NCBI RefSeq assembly: GCF_000327385.1
Contig: NW_008708986.1
Span: 4,392,670 to 4,456,669 of the forward strand
Direction: 5' to 3'
DNA from: Lottia gigantea
Lineage: Eukaryota > Mollusca > Gastropoda > Lottiidae
Length of the DNA: 64,000 bases
The translations under genes were made by a program, and so were the position numbers. Position 1 is the stretch's first letter. Each line of letters begins with the position of its first letter. Of this stretch, positions 10,535 to 24,000 are shown in pieces. The notes below the pieces were generated by a model that saw only the letters and a program-made list of their open reading frames with translations, was not told the origin of the DNA and did not search any database.

Positions 10535-11690
10535 CTTTTATTTCTAGGATAACTATAAACAATGAAAAGCACATGTCACATTTCATTTCTAATCATATTT
10601 ATTTAAAACTTATCCTAATTAAATCACACAATTTCTAATTAATTTTTTGTCTCGAAATGATACCATATTTTTCTTGTAATACAACATAGGGAATATTTTA
10701 AAGTTTCAGATGTCACGTACATCGTACACATCAAAGACAATATGAGCATTTAGAACACAAAATATCAAAAAGCAAAAACCATATTTCTAGTAAGGTAATA
10801 TAGCCTTTTGAATATTTGGTTTTCAACTTGATAGAAATCGGCTGTCTTTGTGAAGATTACGAATGGTTCGTCTGTTATTTCAGAAAGAAATGAATAAATA
10901 AAGGAAGTGACATCAGCCCCCTCTCCAGCTTCTCCCAAATTATTATTGAACTTCCCGATGTTTTTACAACCAGTGATAAAATTTTCTGTAATTACAGACG
11001 AATCTGACGTCGAATATCAGTCTAAAAAGTGATACGTACTGCTGCATTTGATTTGTACCAGCTTTGAAGGAAAATACATAGACGTCGATTTCATTTTGTT
11101 ACCGAACAAGATAGTATCTGACCATTATGTACCATCAGACCTGACATTATATTTCAGCTTATCTACTACAACTATTTTGTTAAAAACAAATACCCATTAC
11201 CTGTATCCTATAAAGCTAGTAAGTAAAATGTTTTCCAAAAATATACAATCACCCAATCATTCCGAAAAGAAATAGCTAATTGTCATTAGATTTCATTTAA
11301 ACATTGCGCGTGTACGTCTTTTTTAAAAAACGAACTATTTCAAGATACTTCTAGAACAAGTTATTATTTTTCGTCACAAAATGTTAAACTTGGTGCTCAT
11401 CGAAACAAATAGATTAAATATTTACATGTAAAATAAATAGTAGCCTACGATTGTAGGTGTATTTGGCTAAACCGTGATCCATACATTAATGGGTGTGGAC
11501 GTGACTAAAACTCGGTAAGATATTTTCAATGTATCCTTGGACCAACTTGAAACAACATCCCAATTCCAGTTTTCACATATCATTGTTTAACTTATGAGCT
11601 AATAATAGGGTGTATTTCACAGCTTCAAAAAATATGAATGAAATTGCTAGCAAAGTATCTCTTTAGACCAACAAGCTGTTCAATATTTCA
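10535..11690. other. intergenic spacer upstream of OTOP-A
   Basis: Nothing here resembles a gene. The OTOP-A promoter should lie in this stretch, but I see no clear TATA box or strong motif cluster. The sequence is AT-rich and unstructured. Confidence 0.5.
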
Positions 11691-11699
11691 GATCATGTT

Positions 11700-12500
11700 C
11701 CAGGACGGCCGCTCTTTACATTCAAGTTCACACTTGCGTTTTAAAGCGAGTTGCATGCGTTTCAAGCCTTAGAGTGCATCAACGCGTCACACTGAAACCG
11801 CTATGAACTCATATGGCTTTAACCAAATCACTTTTATTACTTTTAAAACTTTAATGGAAGCGGGTTATCCATCGCGCTTTCCGACAGCGAGCTTATCGCG
11901 CTATAAACACAACCAACATTTCAGGCATGCGTTGTAGCTATTTTCACAATCTCTTCCGATCTACGGCATGGGGACAACCTGATATTGATTCACGTGTATT
12001 TTTTTCGTGTCACTGCTTGTAATGACCGCAACAAATTGAAGCATTGTATGGTCGAGGCCAAAGCGACCGCTCTTGCTACAGATATATAAATGTCGGATTC
12101 TCAACACCCGTCTACGCCCATTCTGTCACATTCTTTGAAATAACACCATGCACCATAAAAAAAACAATAGAAGCTGAATTCTACCATCGTTTTCGTTTTC
12201 CGTCTCTTGATCATGTTGATCCATCTTGGAATGAATGACCTTCACACTCTGTGAGAAGTTTAAGAGGGTGCATTGGTTTATACCGGGTTATATCTCAGTG
12301 TGACGCGTTTATACCGCATCGAATCGCCCCAGAGTATATAGTGTGACGCTATCAAATTGAATGCGCTATAACGAAAGCGAATTCCGGTGATCGCTTGTCG
12401 GAAATCGGTTTGATATCGCTTTCAGTGGCCTTAGAAAATATTCGAATGCGAACTACACATTAAAAGAACCATTGCAATCACGTTTCAAACCCGGTGCATA
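11700..12500. mobile_element. putative non-autonomous DNA element with internal inverted repeats
   Basis: The block is richer in CpG and GC than its surroundings. AACGCGTCACACTGA near 11779 recurs inverted near 12297. Related CGCGCTATAAAC-type and AAAGCGATATC-type motifs occur in both halves, and the outer edges share a loose direct similarity (TTGCATGCGTTTCAAGCC against TTGCAATCACGTTTCAAACC). Boundaries and superfamily are unresolved. No transposase motif is visible; a 64-codon open frame at 12044-12238 has no recognisable domain. Confidence 0.4.
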
Positions 12501-12847
12501 CAGACTGGAACTCGATCATTTCACATAGCTAATAATTACATATTTTAGAGATACTTACGTATTCTTGAAGATACACTGTCTCCTTTACAACAATAATTAA
12601 AATTTGCAGATATTTTTGTTTGAAATTTTTCCTAACGAATCAAGTATTGACTTATAGTATTAAATCTGTTAAGAAAACGTGATTCTTGACCTGAATACGA
12701 TGACTGTGTCAAAATCACATACTTAACACAATCAGTCTAACTTCTGTTTGAGAAAAGTAATCAGCTAGAAGAAGGCATGACTTATAGATTAGTGCCCATC
12801 TAAATATCTCATATTGTAAATTAAAATCGATATCGAATATTCTAAGG

Positions 12848-13152
12848 CATCTTCACAATGTCAAGCTATTACGAACTGCGTCATATCCCTTGACTGTAAT
12901 AGCCAACTTTCTTGTATCACTGAAGTTTGTAGATGCAGCGATGTGATTGGAGTGTACACTAGAGAATGTATCCAATCAGAGCCCTCAACAGATAGTCTTT
13001 ATGTTTATTACGGTCTTATGTCGAGGGCTCAGATTGGCTGTATTCGTTGAATATACAATCCAATCAACACGCAGCATTCAGCGATAAAGAAATGTGGCTT
13101 TTGCAGTCAAGGTATAAGACGCAGTTCGTAACAGCTTGACATTGTGAAGATG
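12848..13152. mobile_element. 305-bp fold-back MITE with 9-bp target duplication
   Basis: The whole element is one long imperfect palindrome. The arms CATCTTCACAATGTCAAGCT, followed by TTACGAACTGCGTC, pair with the inverted right end, and the similarity continues almost to the centre through CAATCAGAGCCCTC. The flanks ATTCTAAGG (12839-12847) and ATTCTGAGG (13153-13161) match at 8 of 9 positions and look like a target-site duplication. A 9-bp duplication suits Mutator-like elements, and 8 bp would suit hAT. A diverged relative lies at about 42325-42585. Confidence 0.85.
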
Positions 13153-13310
13153 ATTCTGAGGAAGAGATTAACATACTGATTTTAACCAGAAGTATTATAT
13201 TGTTTTCTAAGTTGAATCTCCGTGTATATGAGTCGTAGTGTCTGCAATGGCAAGTGATTTAATAGATTGGAATTTCTGTCGTCTAAAGCATCTAATCCTT
13301 CGAAATATAG

Positions 13311-13450
13311 CAGTGGTTCCCAAACCGTTTTCAGCCTTCACACCCTTGCTCGCCTGGACCTTTCACACCCCCAAAAATTTGTTTCATCCACATTTCCAGT
13401 ATGTGATGATGTGAGGTGCTTTCTTTGACCACACCCTTGACGCCGTAGTC
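13311..13450. mobile_element. hAT-like terminus fragment
   Basis: CAGTGGTTCCCAAACC at 13311 has the form of hAT terminal inverted repeats (CAGnGGTTCCCAA...). It is followed by CACACCC-rich sequence. I did not find the opposite inverted end within about 1 kb, so this is probably a truncated non-autonomous copy. Confidence 0.5.
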
Positions 13451-13584
13451 CTTATTTTGGGTCTTGACTATATATGAATATAATTCTTTCCATAAAACAC
13501 TCCAACTAGAAATTTCACTTTTAATTTTATTAATGTATTTTTTTTTATGTATGACATATGGAAATGAAGGATCAAATTTCGACG

Positions 13585-13665
13585 GTCAGCTGTGGATACC
13601 ATTACTGATAATAGCTTAGCTAAAAAAAAGATCCTGTTTCTGAGACTATGGTACGGTTTTTCAAA
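13585..13665. repeat. dispersed repeat shared with 58.1 kb
   Basis: GCTGTGGATACCATTACTGA, then TAGCTAAAAAAAAGATCCTG and TTTCTGAGACTATGGTA, match 58098-58180 in a furry intron with scattered substitutions. It is a short interspersed sequence of unknown family. Confidence 0.6.
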
Positions 13666-14302
13666 CAGATGGCCAACCTGTCCTTGTCCCAATGTTTGCT
13701 GTAGAGGGGTCACGTTGAGAAATTCTAGAAGTTTTATCATAAATTCAACCAGTGATGGTCCCATTTCTGTTTATTCGAAATATTACAGACCTATAACAAA
13801 GTTTATAATATACCCAATTAGGCTATCCAATATGTAGTGTATAGAAGTACAGAACAAAATAAAGAGAACAAATTAATTTAATAGAAAAAATGAGTTAAAA
13901 AGGAGGTAAAAATTCATGAATTACTATCAATGACTAGAAATTATACAAATATACAAAAATATTAAAAACAGTGCACGTAAGCATTAAGTAAGTATTACGA
14001 GGTTTTAACTCAAATTCCTTTTATTACGGATAGCTCGCATTCTAAATGCGAAATGTTTGAACCTATATTCTTTACATGCTCACTGTTTATTCTCATGTTC
14101 CTCTAACAAGATAGGTACTCTTTTTGATTTACTTTTACACAAATGAAAATGCACAACAATGATGGCAGGTCCTTGAAAATATATATTAATGATATGACAC
14201 TAGCTTTTTAGCCCTAATTAAAATATGAAATAATATTAGCCGATGTATATAAGGTCTCAGTCTAATTAAAATTAGGACAAAGTTTCGATCCGTGGTGTAT
14301 TA

Positions 14303-14606
14303 AGTTTTATTTTTCATATAGCCACTTAAGATGAATCTAACGACAGCCCTTTTGGACGTTCGTCAAATTAACCTTTTGACCTAACCTGATAAACACTGCG
14401 TCACAAAACTCTAGCGCTGGAGTGGGTATGTGATTGGTTTAAGCAGACGTCATCGAGTTAAATCAAAAGGCATCATATCACGAATACGGGTTTTGACATG
14501 TTCTTATAAACCCCGAGGAAGTATGACCAATGTGATGAACGGCCAAAAAAGGCTGTCGTTAGACCTTAACTGAAGTAGTTATATCAAAAATAAAGCTAAT
14601 AAAAGA
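14303..14606. mobile_element. MITE of about 300 bp, TIR TCTAACGACAGCC
   Basis: The left arm TCTAACGACAGCCCTTTTGG pairs with the inverted right arm TCTAACGACAGCCTTTTTTGG. The arms extend outward through an ACTTCAGTTAAGG-like stretch and ATTTTT to roughly 14303 and 14606. The third known end, at 7430-7565, supports the same outer limit. Ends near TA suggest a Tc1/mariner-type MITE, but the target duplication is not certain. No coding sequence is present. Confidence 0.75.
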
Positions 14607-15056
14607 ACGGAATGAAAGTAGACTAGTCTGGGTCTGAAAATAAAATCAAACCAAAATTTTCTAGGTAGCTATAGTCTACCATACAATTATTTAATAGGGG
14701 GTGTTGTATTCTGTTTTTTTCCTGATAAACCATAAAATCACAAGATAGTGTTGTATGTCTTGAATTTTACACATTTGTTCTACAGCAGTCGAAATATAGC
14801 CTACGGAAGGCGGTTGAGGGCATCCAAGATATTATTTCTAATATCCAAATATCCTTTGCCTTAACAAAATTGCATACAACACAATATTACTGTAACCGTG
14901 ACGTACAACGAATCCCCGTTTTGTAATATATCATATATTATTATTTGATTGTCTACCAATGAATCTTTGAGGTAGATGCAATGACGTTGAGGTCAGATTC
15001 AAATATTATTACAAATGCCATTTATCGAAAGATTACAACAGAAGAGTTCAGCCAAA

Positions 15057-18000
15057 CTAGATTCGTCCTACGCGACGTTTCCAGGCGTGCTTCCAAATAT
15101 TGGCCAAACAAACTGTAGAATGAAAGCGGAAGAAAATGGCCAATGGACTGGAAACATGAGTAAAAATAGTCCAGGGTAACAATCCATAGAATTTCATTTG
15201 TATCGGATTAGCTTCTGTTTGTTGCACCTCAAAAGTATTTATACCCCACAAGGCTATATTAGCTACAAGTAAAAACGTCACAAATTCACGTCCAGGCTTT
15301 CCTTGTTCGTGAGATTTGGTCTCCGCGAAGCGTCTTAGCGTATTCAAAATGAACAATGTCTGTAAAGAGGCTTGAAACATGCGCAACACACTCGATATGA
15401 TTATCAACAAACTGGCGATTTTAGACTGAGAAAAAGATGCAGCTGTAATACTGAGTAATGAAAATACAAAAATGCCAAATAGTCCTATAACTAATAATGT
15501 TTGTTCCAAGTCTACTTCGCGCTGAGAACGGAATCCTAGCGGCTGCATCTTATAAAATGCTATTATAACCGCAACTGCAGTCATAACGTAACAAATAATT
15601 TCTGACAAATGTTCCACCATAACCGCATCACCACTTCTGCTTTTGATTCTGATCATGACAAAGAAGGCAATAATATTGATAACAACAGCTACGAGTAGAA
15701 ATATTCCAAGAAACAATCCACGACTAGAATTAGAACAATCCACTCCAAGACGATTGGCTTTCATCTTTGCCGCCCATTGTTTGTCCTTCTGATTCCGATC
15801 ACCAACTTTACCAACATTTCTCCACATTATGAAGATTATACCTAAAATAAGAAAATATTCAAAATTACATTCGCTTGTTTCCCCCCGACAGGAAGAAATA
15901 AAGGCACCATGGCACCGGATATGAAACCGGAATGGTGAGTCTCGATACCCATACTAAGGTTTGAAATTCTTTTTGAGGCCTTTCAGTAATTATCTTACCC
16001 TTAAAAATGTCTCGTCCAATTTGAAAATAATGTTGTGCCAGAAAGCGGTAAGTTACGACAAAGAAATCTTTGGGGTAGAATTTTGGGTTTCCATTGGTTT
16101 TTAGTACTTACCAGCACAGATAAGACTATATTCTATACTACAGGGATATAAATATGGTCCTGAAGATTCTACTACTGTATTCATTATACTTTCTTCATTA
16201 CAACGTTTATGTACACCAGCTTGTGATACTGAAAAAAAAAATCAAAAGAATTTATTTTACTATTACTATTCATTTTTGTCTTAGTGACTATATAATAAGT
16301 CAGACGTTCTTTTGCATTTGTCTTAGTGACTATAACTAGGCCGAGGTACTTTTACTTTTTTTTTAGTAACTAGAACTAGACAGAGTTAATATTACTTTTG
16401 TCTTAGTGACTGTAACTAGCCCTAGGTACCTTTACCTTAGTGACAATAACTAGACAGAGGTCATATTACTTTTGTCTTAGTGACTATGACTATAACTAGG
16501 CAGAGGTCATCTTACCTTTGTCTTAGTGACTATAACAAGGCAGAGGTCATATTACTTTTGTCTTAGTGACAATAACTAGGCAGAGATCATATTACTTTTG
16601 TCTTAGTGACAATAACATAAGGCAGAGATCATATTACTTTTGTCTTAGTGACAATAACATAAGGCAGAGGTCATTTTACTTTTGTCTAAGTGACAATAAC
16701 TAGACAGAAGTCATATTACTTTTGTCTTAGTGACAATAACTAGGCAGAGTTCATATTAATTTTGTCTTAGTGACAATAACTAGACAGATGTCATATTACT
16801 TTTGTCTTAGTGACTATATCAAGGCAGAGATCATATTAATTTTGTCTTAGTGACAATAACTAGACAGACAGAGGTCATTTTACTTTTGTCATAGTGACAA
16901 TAACTAGGCAAAGGTCATATTAATTTTGTCTTAGTGACAATAACTAGGCAGAGGTAATATTAATTTTGTCTTAGTGACAACAACAATAGGCAGAGGTCAT
17001 TTTACTTTTGTCTTAGAGACATAACTAGACAAAGGTCATTTTACTTTTGTCATAGTGACAATAACTAGGCAAAGGTCACATTAATTTTGTCTTAGTGACA
17101 ATAACTAGGCAGAGGTCATATTAATTTTGTCTTAGTGACAACAACAATAGGCAGAGGTCATTTTACTTTTGTCTTAGAGACATAACTAGACAAAGGTCAT
17201 TTTACTTTTGTCTTAGTGACAATAACTAGGCAGAGGTCATATTACTTTTGTCTTAGTGACAATAACTAGGCAGAGTTCATATTAATTTTGTCTTAGTGAC
17301 AATAACTAGACAGATGTCATATTACTTTTGTCTTAGTGACTATATCAAGGCAGAGATCATATTAATTTTGTCTTAGTGACAATAACTAGACAGACAGAGG
17401 TCATTTTACTTTTGTCATAGTGACAATAACTAGGCAAAGGTCATATTAATTTTGTCTTAGTGACAATAACTAGGCAGAGGTCATATTAATTTTGTCTTAG
17501 TGACAACAACAATAGGCAGAGGTCATTTTACTTTTGTCTTAGAGACATAACTAGACAAAGGTCATTTTACTTTTGTCTTAGTGACAATAACTAGGCAGAG
17601 GTCATATTACTTTTGTCTTAGTGACAATAACTAGGCAGAGATCATATTAATTTTGTCTTAGTGACAATAACTAGGCAGAGGTAATATTACTTTTGTCTGA
17701 GTGACTATAACTAGGCAGAGATCATATTACTTTTGTCTGAGTGGCTATAACTAGGCAGAGGTCATTTTACTTTTGTCTTAGTGACTATAACTATAGCAGA
17801 GGTACTTGTACTTCAACCATTAGAAACACTATAACCAAACTAAGATTGCTTTCAACTCGACTCTTATTCCTTGACTGAAATAATTCATCATACGTAAAGT
17901 AGGAACCTAATTGTTATCCATGTCACGAAGTAGAAATTGCAGAAAAGGTAATTTGTTTCTACATGATTAACTGAGATTGGAGAAGTATAGTTTACTTACT

Positions 18001-21000
18001 ATGTGAATAATTGAGATCAGAAGAATCTTTTATTTCTATCAGAGTTTCATGTATAATGTTCTCTAACCATACACAGATGTTGGTGGCTACTAAATGCATT
18101 AAACCAAATCTTGATATAAGTTTATACTCCTGTATACACACCTATATAACAAATTGACAATGATCTCAAATTACTTCAGCGATTTTAAATATGGATAAAA
18201 GTCAACATTCAAGAATCAAAGGTGATTAAATTTTTCGAACTAAAAACTGTTAACACGATACAAGTTTTGGTTTTTAATTCCTTCTTCCAAACCAGCTGGC
18301 CTGAGGATGGAATTTATATCCGAAACACGTATCAACAACATGAAAGCGTGCATCACAATAATAAACAGTCAGTAATTATCTTCCTTGCATTGATATCGTA
18401 AAAATAACTGTAAATGGAAATATTCTGAATGGGATTTCAGACAACATTCAATATTAAATGTAGTTATTTCCCATCGATCTTCGTATCCAACAGGCAGATT
18501 CTAAACGTCTATTAAAATTTACTTACCTTGGAGTTTAAAAAGACAAAATAAAGTTGTATAAATGTAAAGAATAAATGTAATATTGGGCGGAAACCAAAGG
18601 TTAAATGCTGACAGCCAGAAAATGGATCATTTTCAAAGAAAATTCCAAACTGTAACCCACTCTTAATCATACTTCCAATACCAAATGCTGAAAAATAACA
18701 TGGCTGAATGAATGACCTAGAATGAATAAAATAAGGAACGGATGAGGGAACGGGATCAGGAAAACTCGGTTTGGTATAAACACATTACATGTACATGCAT
18801 ATAACATCACTAATAACTAACAACGTTTCGACAATGCTGTCCTTCTCTTAGTTAATCAAGCAATAATGGTGGTGTGGCTACATCCCACATGATAGATTTG
18901 ATCTCGGGAATATCCATAAATACAATAAAGGAAATTTGTTCTTACCGACTGCACCTAGTCTGAGATAAAAACTACCAGTGTGAGTAAAGGTAGAGTTATC
19001 ATAAGTATATTTCTTTATACTTGTTGATTTCTCTATAGCGTTCACAAGATCTTCTTCAGTTTTACTTCTCTTCTTACAACAAGAACAACCTCGTTTACAG
19101 CTGGGTGATTTTAGAACAAGTATATAAATAAATAATATAAATAACACACTAACTCCGTATAAATAAATATAAAAACCCTGAAAAATATAAAATATAAACA
19201 GTGTTATAACAAGATATATATATAGGTTCCAGGTCTATCAAGTACCGTACATAGAATATATGCTTAAAACCCCTAAAAACTAGGAAAATGATAATACATT
19301 CGATAGCACAGTTTATACCCACTGGAAATATCCCCATTTGATTAAAAGAATAAACATTGTTATTTATACTAACCTGAAAGAGGTATGGTCTCTGTATTGA
19401 AGTAAAAACCTCTGATACGGGTAAAATAGTACCCAATATTATTAATAACATGGCGTATAATCCACTTAAATTAACGAACAAACTATCACTGAAATGGAGA
19501 ACATGATTCAAATATTGTATTATATATATAATCAACAAAAATATCGAATCAGGGGAAGCAATTTATACGTGTATGATTCAATAACGATTTGCCACCCCAA
19601 ATACAGTAGAAAAAGGAAAAAGCGAATACACGACATAGTGTGGGTACAGGTCTTTTGTTATCTATTGCACTGACAATTCTGCTCCGCACTACCCCCGTAG
19701 GCCAAGAAACCGTACCTCGTCTTTCCCACCTAGGAGCAATTAGTTGTTAGGAGTAAGAAATTAGTGCAATCCTGCACAGTGAAAGAAAAGTGCAGAACTT
19801 ACACAACTGGGCTATTAAAGATGAGATTAAAAGATAATCTTCTGTGTGATTTATCATAACGTTTATTAGTTGGTGATGGAGGTGGTGTGTCTGGTAGAAA
19901 AGCTTCATCTTGACCTGGTGAATTATCTTCATTACCAATACCTGAAATTCAAAGATTTTTCTGAATTCCGCACTTGTTTGATCATTCTTTACGAAATCAA
20001 TTGCCTTGGGGCATGCGCTTGTCTTATTTTTCATTATTTTTTTTTTTTTTTTGACTTGCTGATCTTGATTAAAGTATTGTACCCGTAACGTTTTAAAAAC
20101 TTAAACACTTCCGGCGTAATACGGGTTCCATTGAATCTAAGAACACCATCGGATATTTGATTATATTTTTCGAAAAGTCTGCTTCGGGTGCCATAAGAGT
20201 TTCAGTCTATTTTGCTTTAAACTATCAATTGCATATAAGAATGTCCAACTAGCCAGCAGGTTTTGGCAATGACAAGTTTCTGTGGTCAGATTTTGAACGA
20301 TCACAATGGATTTGTGGAACAATTTGAGGCTGAAAACTAAAGATATTTCATTTTGTCCACAGAAATCCAAATTCATCTTCACATCCCTATGTTTATTTTG
20401 TATATGTTTATTCTTAACTTTGTTGTAAGATTATCACATTTCTTAACGTAAACATATATCAAGATTTTGACTGATCAAAAAAGATACATATCAAGATATC
20501 AAAATACATGTTTTCAGGTAAAAAGGTTATCAACTGAGAAGATTTATCATTAAATATTTATTTGTATAAATATTCCTTACTTGACAGATGGACTAAAATA
20601 GCAAACTACATCGTATGATTATTATAACACGTTTTGTATCAATACAAACTCTTAAAGGAATCATTTCGTGTAATAAAGCAAAGTTTTAGATTACTATCAG
20701 GTATTCCGTGCGATTCGAGTCTTTGAAGTTGCAGTTGGTGGTTGACCAAACTGTCAGTGTTGCATTTTCTTTTGACAGAATGTCTACCAGACTTTTCTTA
20801 GATAAGCATGTTATCGTCTGGCACTGGAAAGATATATGAAGGTTACTTCCGGTATAAAGTACCCCAATTTCCGGTTATCTCGAAGCCATATATTCCAGAC
20901 GTTAATAGGATACCTATGCTAGAATGTTTTGCAGTATGTAAGACTGGTAAGTGACTGGGGCAATAAATTGTGGTTATTTGTTTCGTAAATCAAAATGTCT

Positions 21001-24000
21001 GATAATAAATCAGTTCCAGGCCATTCCACGTGACAATTATTCCTGGTTTTATTTGGCATTAACTGCTGTTACACCGTTATGGTTGGTTGAGTGGTAATTT
21101 TATGAGCGCTATTGAGTACACAGTATGACAGGTTTTAAGATAGGGCCATGGTGCCAAACTAGATTGATTAAATAGGAACTTTTTTCGGGTTTAGTTTAAG
21201 TTGTGACCTCATTTTAAGATGGTTACACATAATTGCTGGAAATTCTCATATTATATTATAAAAATTTACTAGAAACTGTACCTTTAAGAAAATCATTTCA
21301 TTTTTCACAAGACAAACATATTGGTACTCAGACAAGTTGCAATGAAAAATTCAGTAAAAATGTTAGTAATTTACATTTGGTTTACATTTAGAATCGTGTT
21401 TTCTCGTTAATGTACCTGTGTTTGAATCATTTGAAGTCAAGATCAAAAGAAATGTGTATGTTTTCAAGGATCATAAACCCACTTCTATATTTATTTATAA
21501 ATAATAGTATGGAGTTGGTAGAATGGATGGCACCGCTGTTTTTGTACACTTTTTCAAAATATTTCATTTGGTATAAAGAAGTGTTATGTTTAAGGATTAA
21601 TTTGCAAGAATGTTCTGAAAATACTTCAATTCAGTCCGGTTGCAAAAATATAACACCTCTTTTCAACTCCGACTCTTTAAGACTAACAAGGATGAGACGA
21701 AAACTGTGTAAGTTAGAACCAGGCTGTCTAGGGGCAATGGAGACCACAGGACATCGCAATAGTAGATTGGTGCAATACTTTTGTATGCAGTTGTTTATGA
21801 AACTTGTCATTTGCATTTATGAATGTCAAAAGCCCCTTGAGTTCAACGGAGCTCTACAATACGTTTATAAAGTTTCTGACTATATGTGACCGATTATCTA
21901 GTCATACGACCATTAAGAAAATTTCACCTTGACATTTCTAACGTTAACCAGATTCCAGAAAAACTAACAATCAAATGGTCAGTTATAATTAAATATTTTA
22001 GGTCAGTTTATTTTTCTACAGGAATTTCTAGGTTAATGACAATAGTATACAGATTTCAGAAGGATAAACTATGCCAATTTTAATTCTAATCAGTTTGATT
22101 AGTTTCAGACATAAATTGTCCAATTGGCTACGACTGGGTTACTGAGCCTACCATGCAAATTGGTGTTTTGTGTATCGAATCTGTCTCGGTAACGAAATGA
22201 AGATTTCGCTGTGTATTATGGGACCTTTATTCGAACTACCAGTATCAAAATCTCGTGATCAAGTGATTATTTGGATATAGTTTCAGTAAGTGATGGTTGT
22301 CATTCAATACAATGATATGTGCTAGTGGAATTTTCACTGTTTAAAATCTCGGGATCAAAAGATAGAAGGTTAGATCAAAAAAGGATAGATATCCTTGAGT
22401 CAGACTGGGCCTTGCTACCATCATTCTGCCATACTTGTCATATATATTGATATGAAAGATGAAACTAATATTGGCCCACCTGAGGTGATATTTTAAGAGT
22501 TTAGTCTACATTCTTTCCTCCCGCCTTCACTGGAATTTAATCTATTTCATTGCTACCGACGGAAAATAAAAACATTCTGTTATTACAGATTCCCAACTAC
22601 TGGTTGAAGAGATTTATCGATAGCGTAAGTTTATACAGATACGATTTTTTCGAGGAAACAGGCTAATGTGATAGGTCGCTATATTCACAATCATATAAAA
22701 GTTGGGATCGTTCGTCAGTCATGGTTCAATATAAGATTGGCTTATCGTACGAACTATTGGACAAACTGCGATGAGGCTAAATTGAACCCTGAAGTATAGA
22801 TGTTAAATGTAGAATAATGGATGGAAGAAAGAGACACGGGAGTAGATATTAAGAAGAGGGAAAGAGCGAGGGATTAGCAGAAGAGACGGGTGAAGAATAG
22901 GCAGAGAGAAGACGGGGGTGCTGAAGTAGAGGACGAATTGAATATTATTAGAATGGCAGTGGGTACCGAAGCAGACACAGAGTTGGTTCGGTAATGGTCT
23001 AAGGGATATTCTCTTACATTGAAAGGTACGTACTGTACCTCCGTGCAATGCTTCGAATTACAGTTCTCGGAAGACTTATTATGTATCGCCGCCTACAATC
23101 TTTCTTAACGAATTAAAGTTTGCCTTTTACAAAAATTCATAAGTATCCTCAATGGTCAAATAAATTGCAGCAATTTCCTTCCCTTGAAATAATACGTTAC
23201 TATTTAAATTAAATATATTTGTTCACATTTCATAAAATGTCCGCATCAGGGTAGTCCTTGGAAAGTTTTCAGTTGGCTGTAAGCCCGTGTTAGCAACCAT
23301 TAAAAGTTATTTGTAATTGTAAAATTTCTCACAGAGCCAAAATAATGGTGTAGAGTTCAAGTCGTCCTGCACTAGACTAATTTTCAGAAATTTGGCAAAA
23401 TTTATAAAGAAGATTGGGTAAAAAAGTAAAATGATTAGTAAATGGGATTTAAATTAACAATTTATCTCGTTACTGTCATACACATATATGTACAGTTAGT
23501 GCACCTTTACTTGTTAAAATACTTAACATTTTTACACAACAAGAGATTAGCGTTTCAGAATTTACATACCGCTCTTATTGAACTATCTCAATCAGATATA
23601 ATGCTTGCAAATTGATTCAAAATTTAAATGTTACTTTTTGCATTCTGGCGTTTACATCTATGGTAATAGGGAGTCGACAAGGCAATATAAATTGAAACGA
23701 CGTAAAGAAAACTATAAGTGTACCCGATGCACACAAAAAAAATTAAATTAAATGAATGGAGTATTACCATCCCGGTGCACAAAAGGATATATTTCTGGTA
23801 ATCTGACTATCGACGACTCGTAGAATTCGAAGGCTAATATCTTAACCTTTAATTGACCTTGAACACCTCTTCCCTAAACACGCGGAGCCCATTAAAAACA
23901 TGGAATTAGCATTCTGCCACCTGAAAGTAGTTCTAATTCGGTTCGTTAAATACACGTCTCACCAACTGTCAAAATATCTATATATACACAAATTACTCGA

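Noticed and set aside
13468-13837. Overlapping open frames of 80-98 codons on both strands
   Set aside because: They fall in dispersed repeat sequence and have no family resemblance.
16271-17812. CRISPR-like regular array
   Set aside because: Units are contiguous and nearly uniform with no unique spacers, in an animal intron; it is a minisatellite.
21410-21889. 159-codon open frame in OTOP-B intron 2
   Set aside because: No recognisable motif, no signal peptide or domain, no splice support; length is plausible by chance in this much intron.
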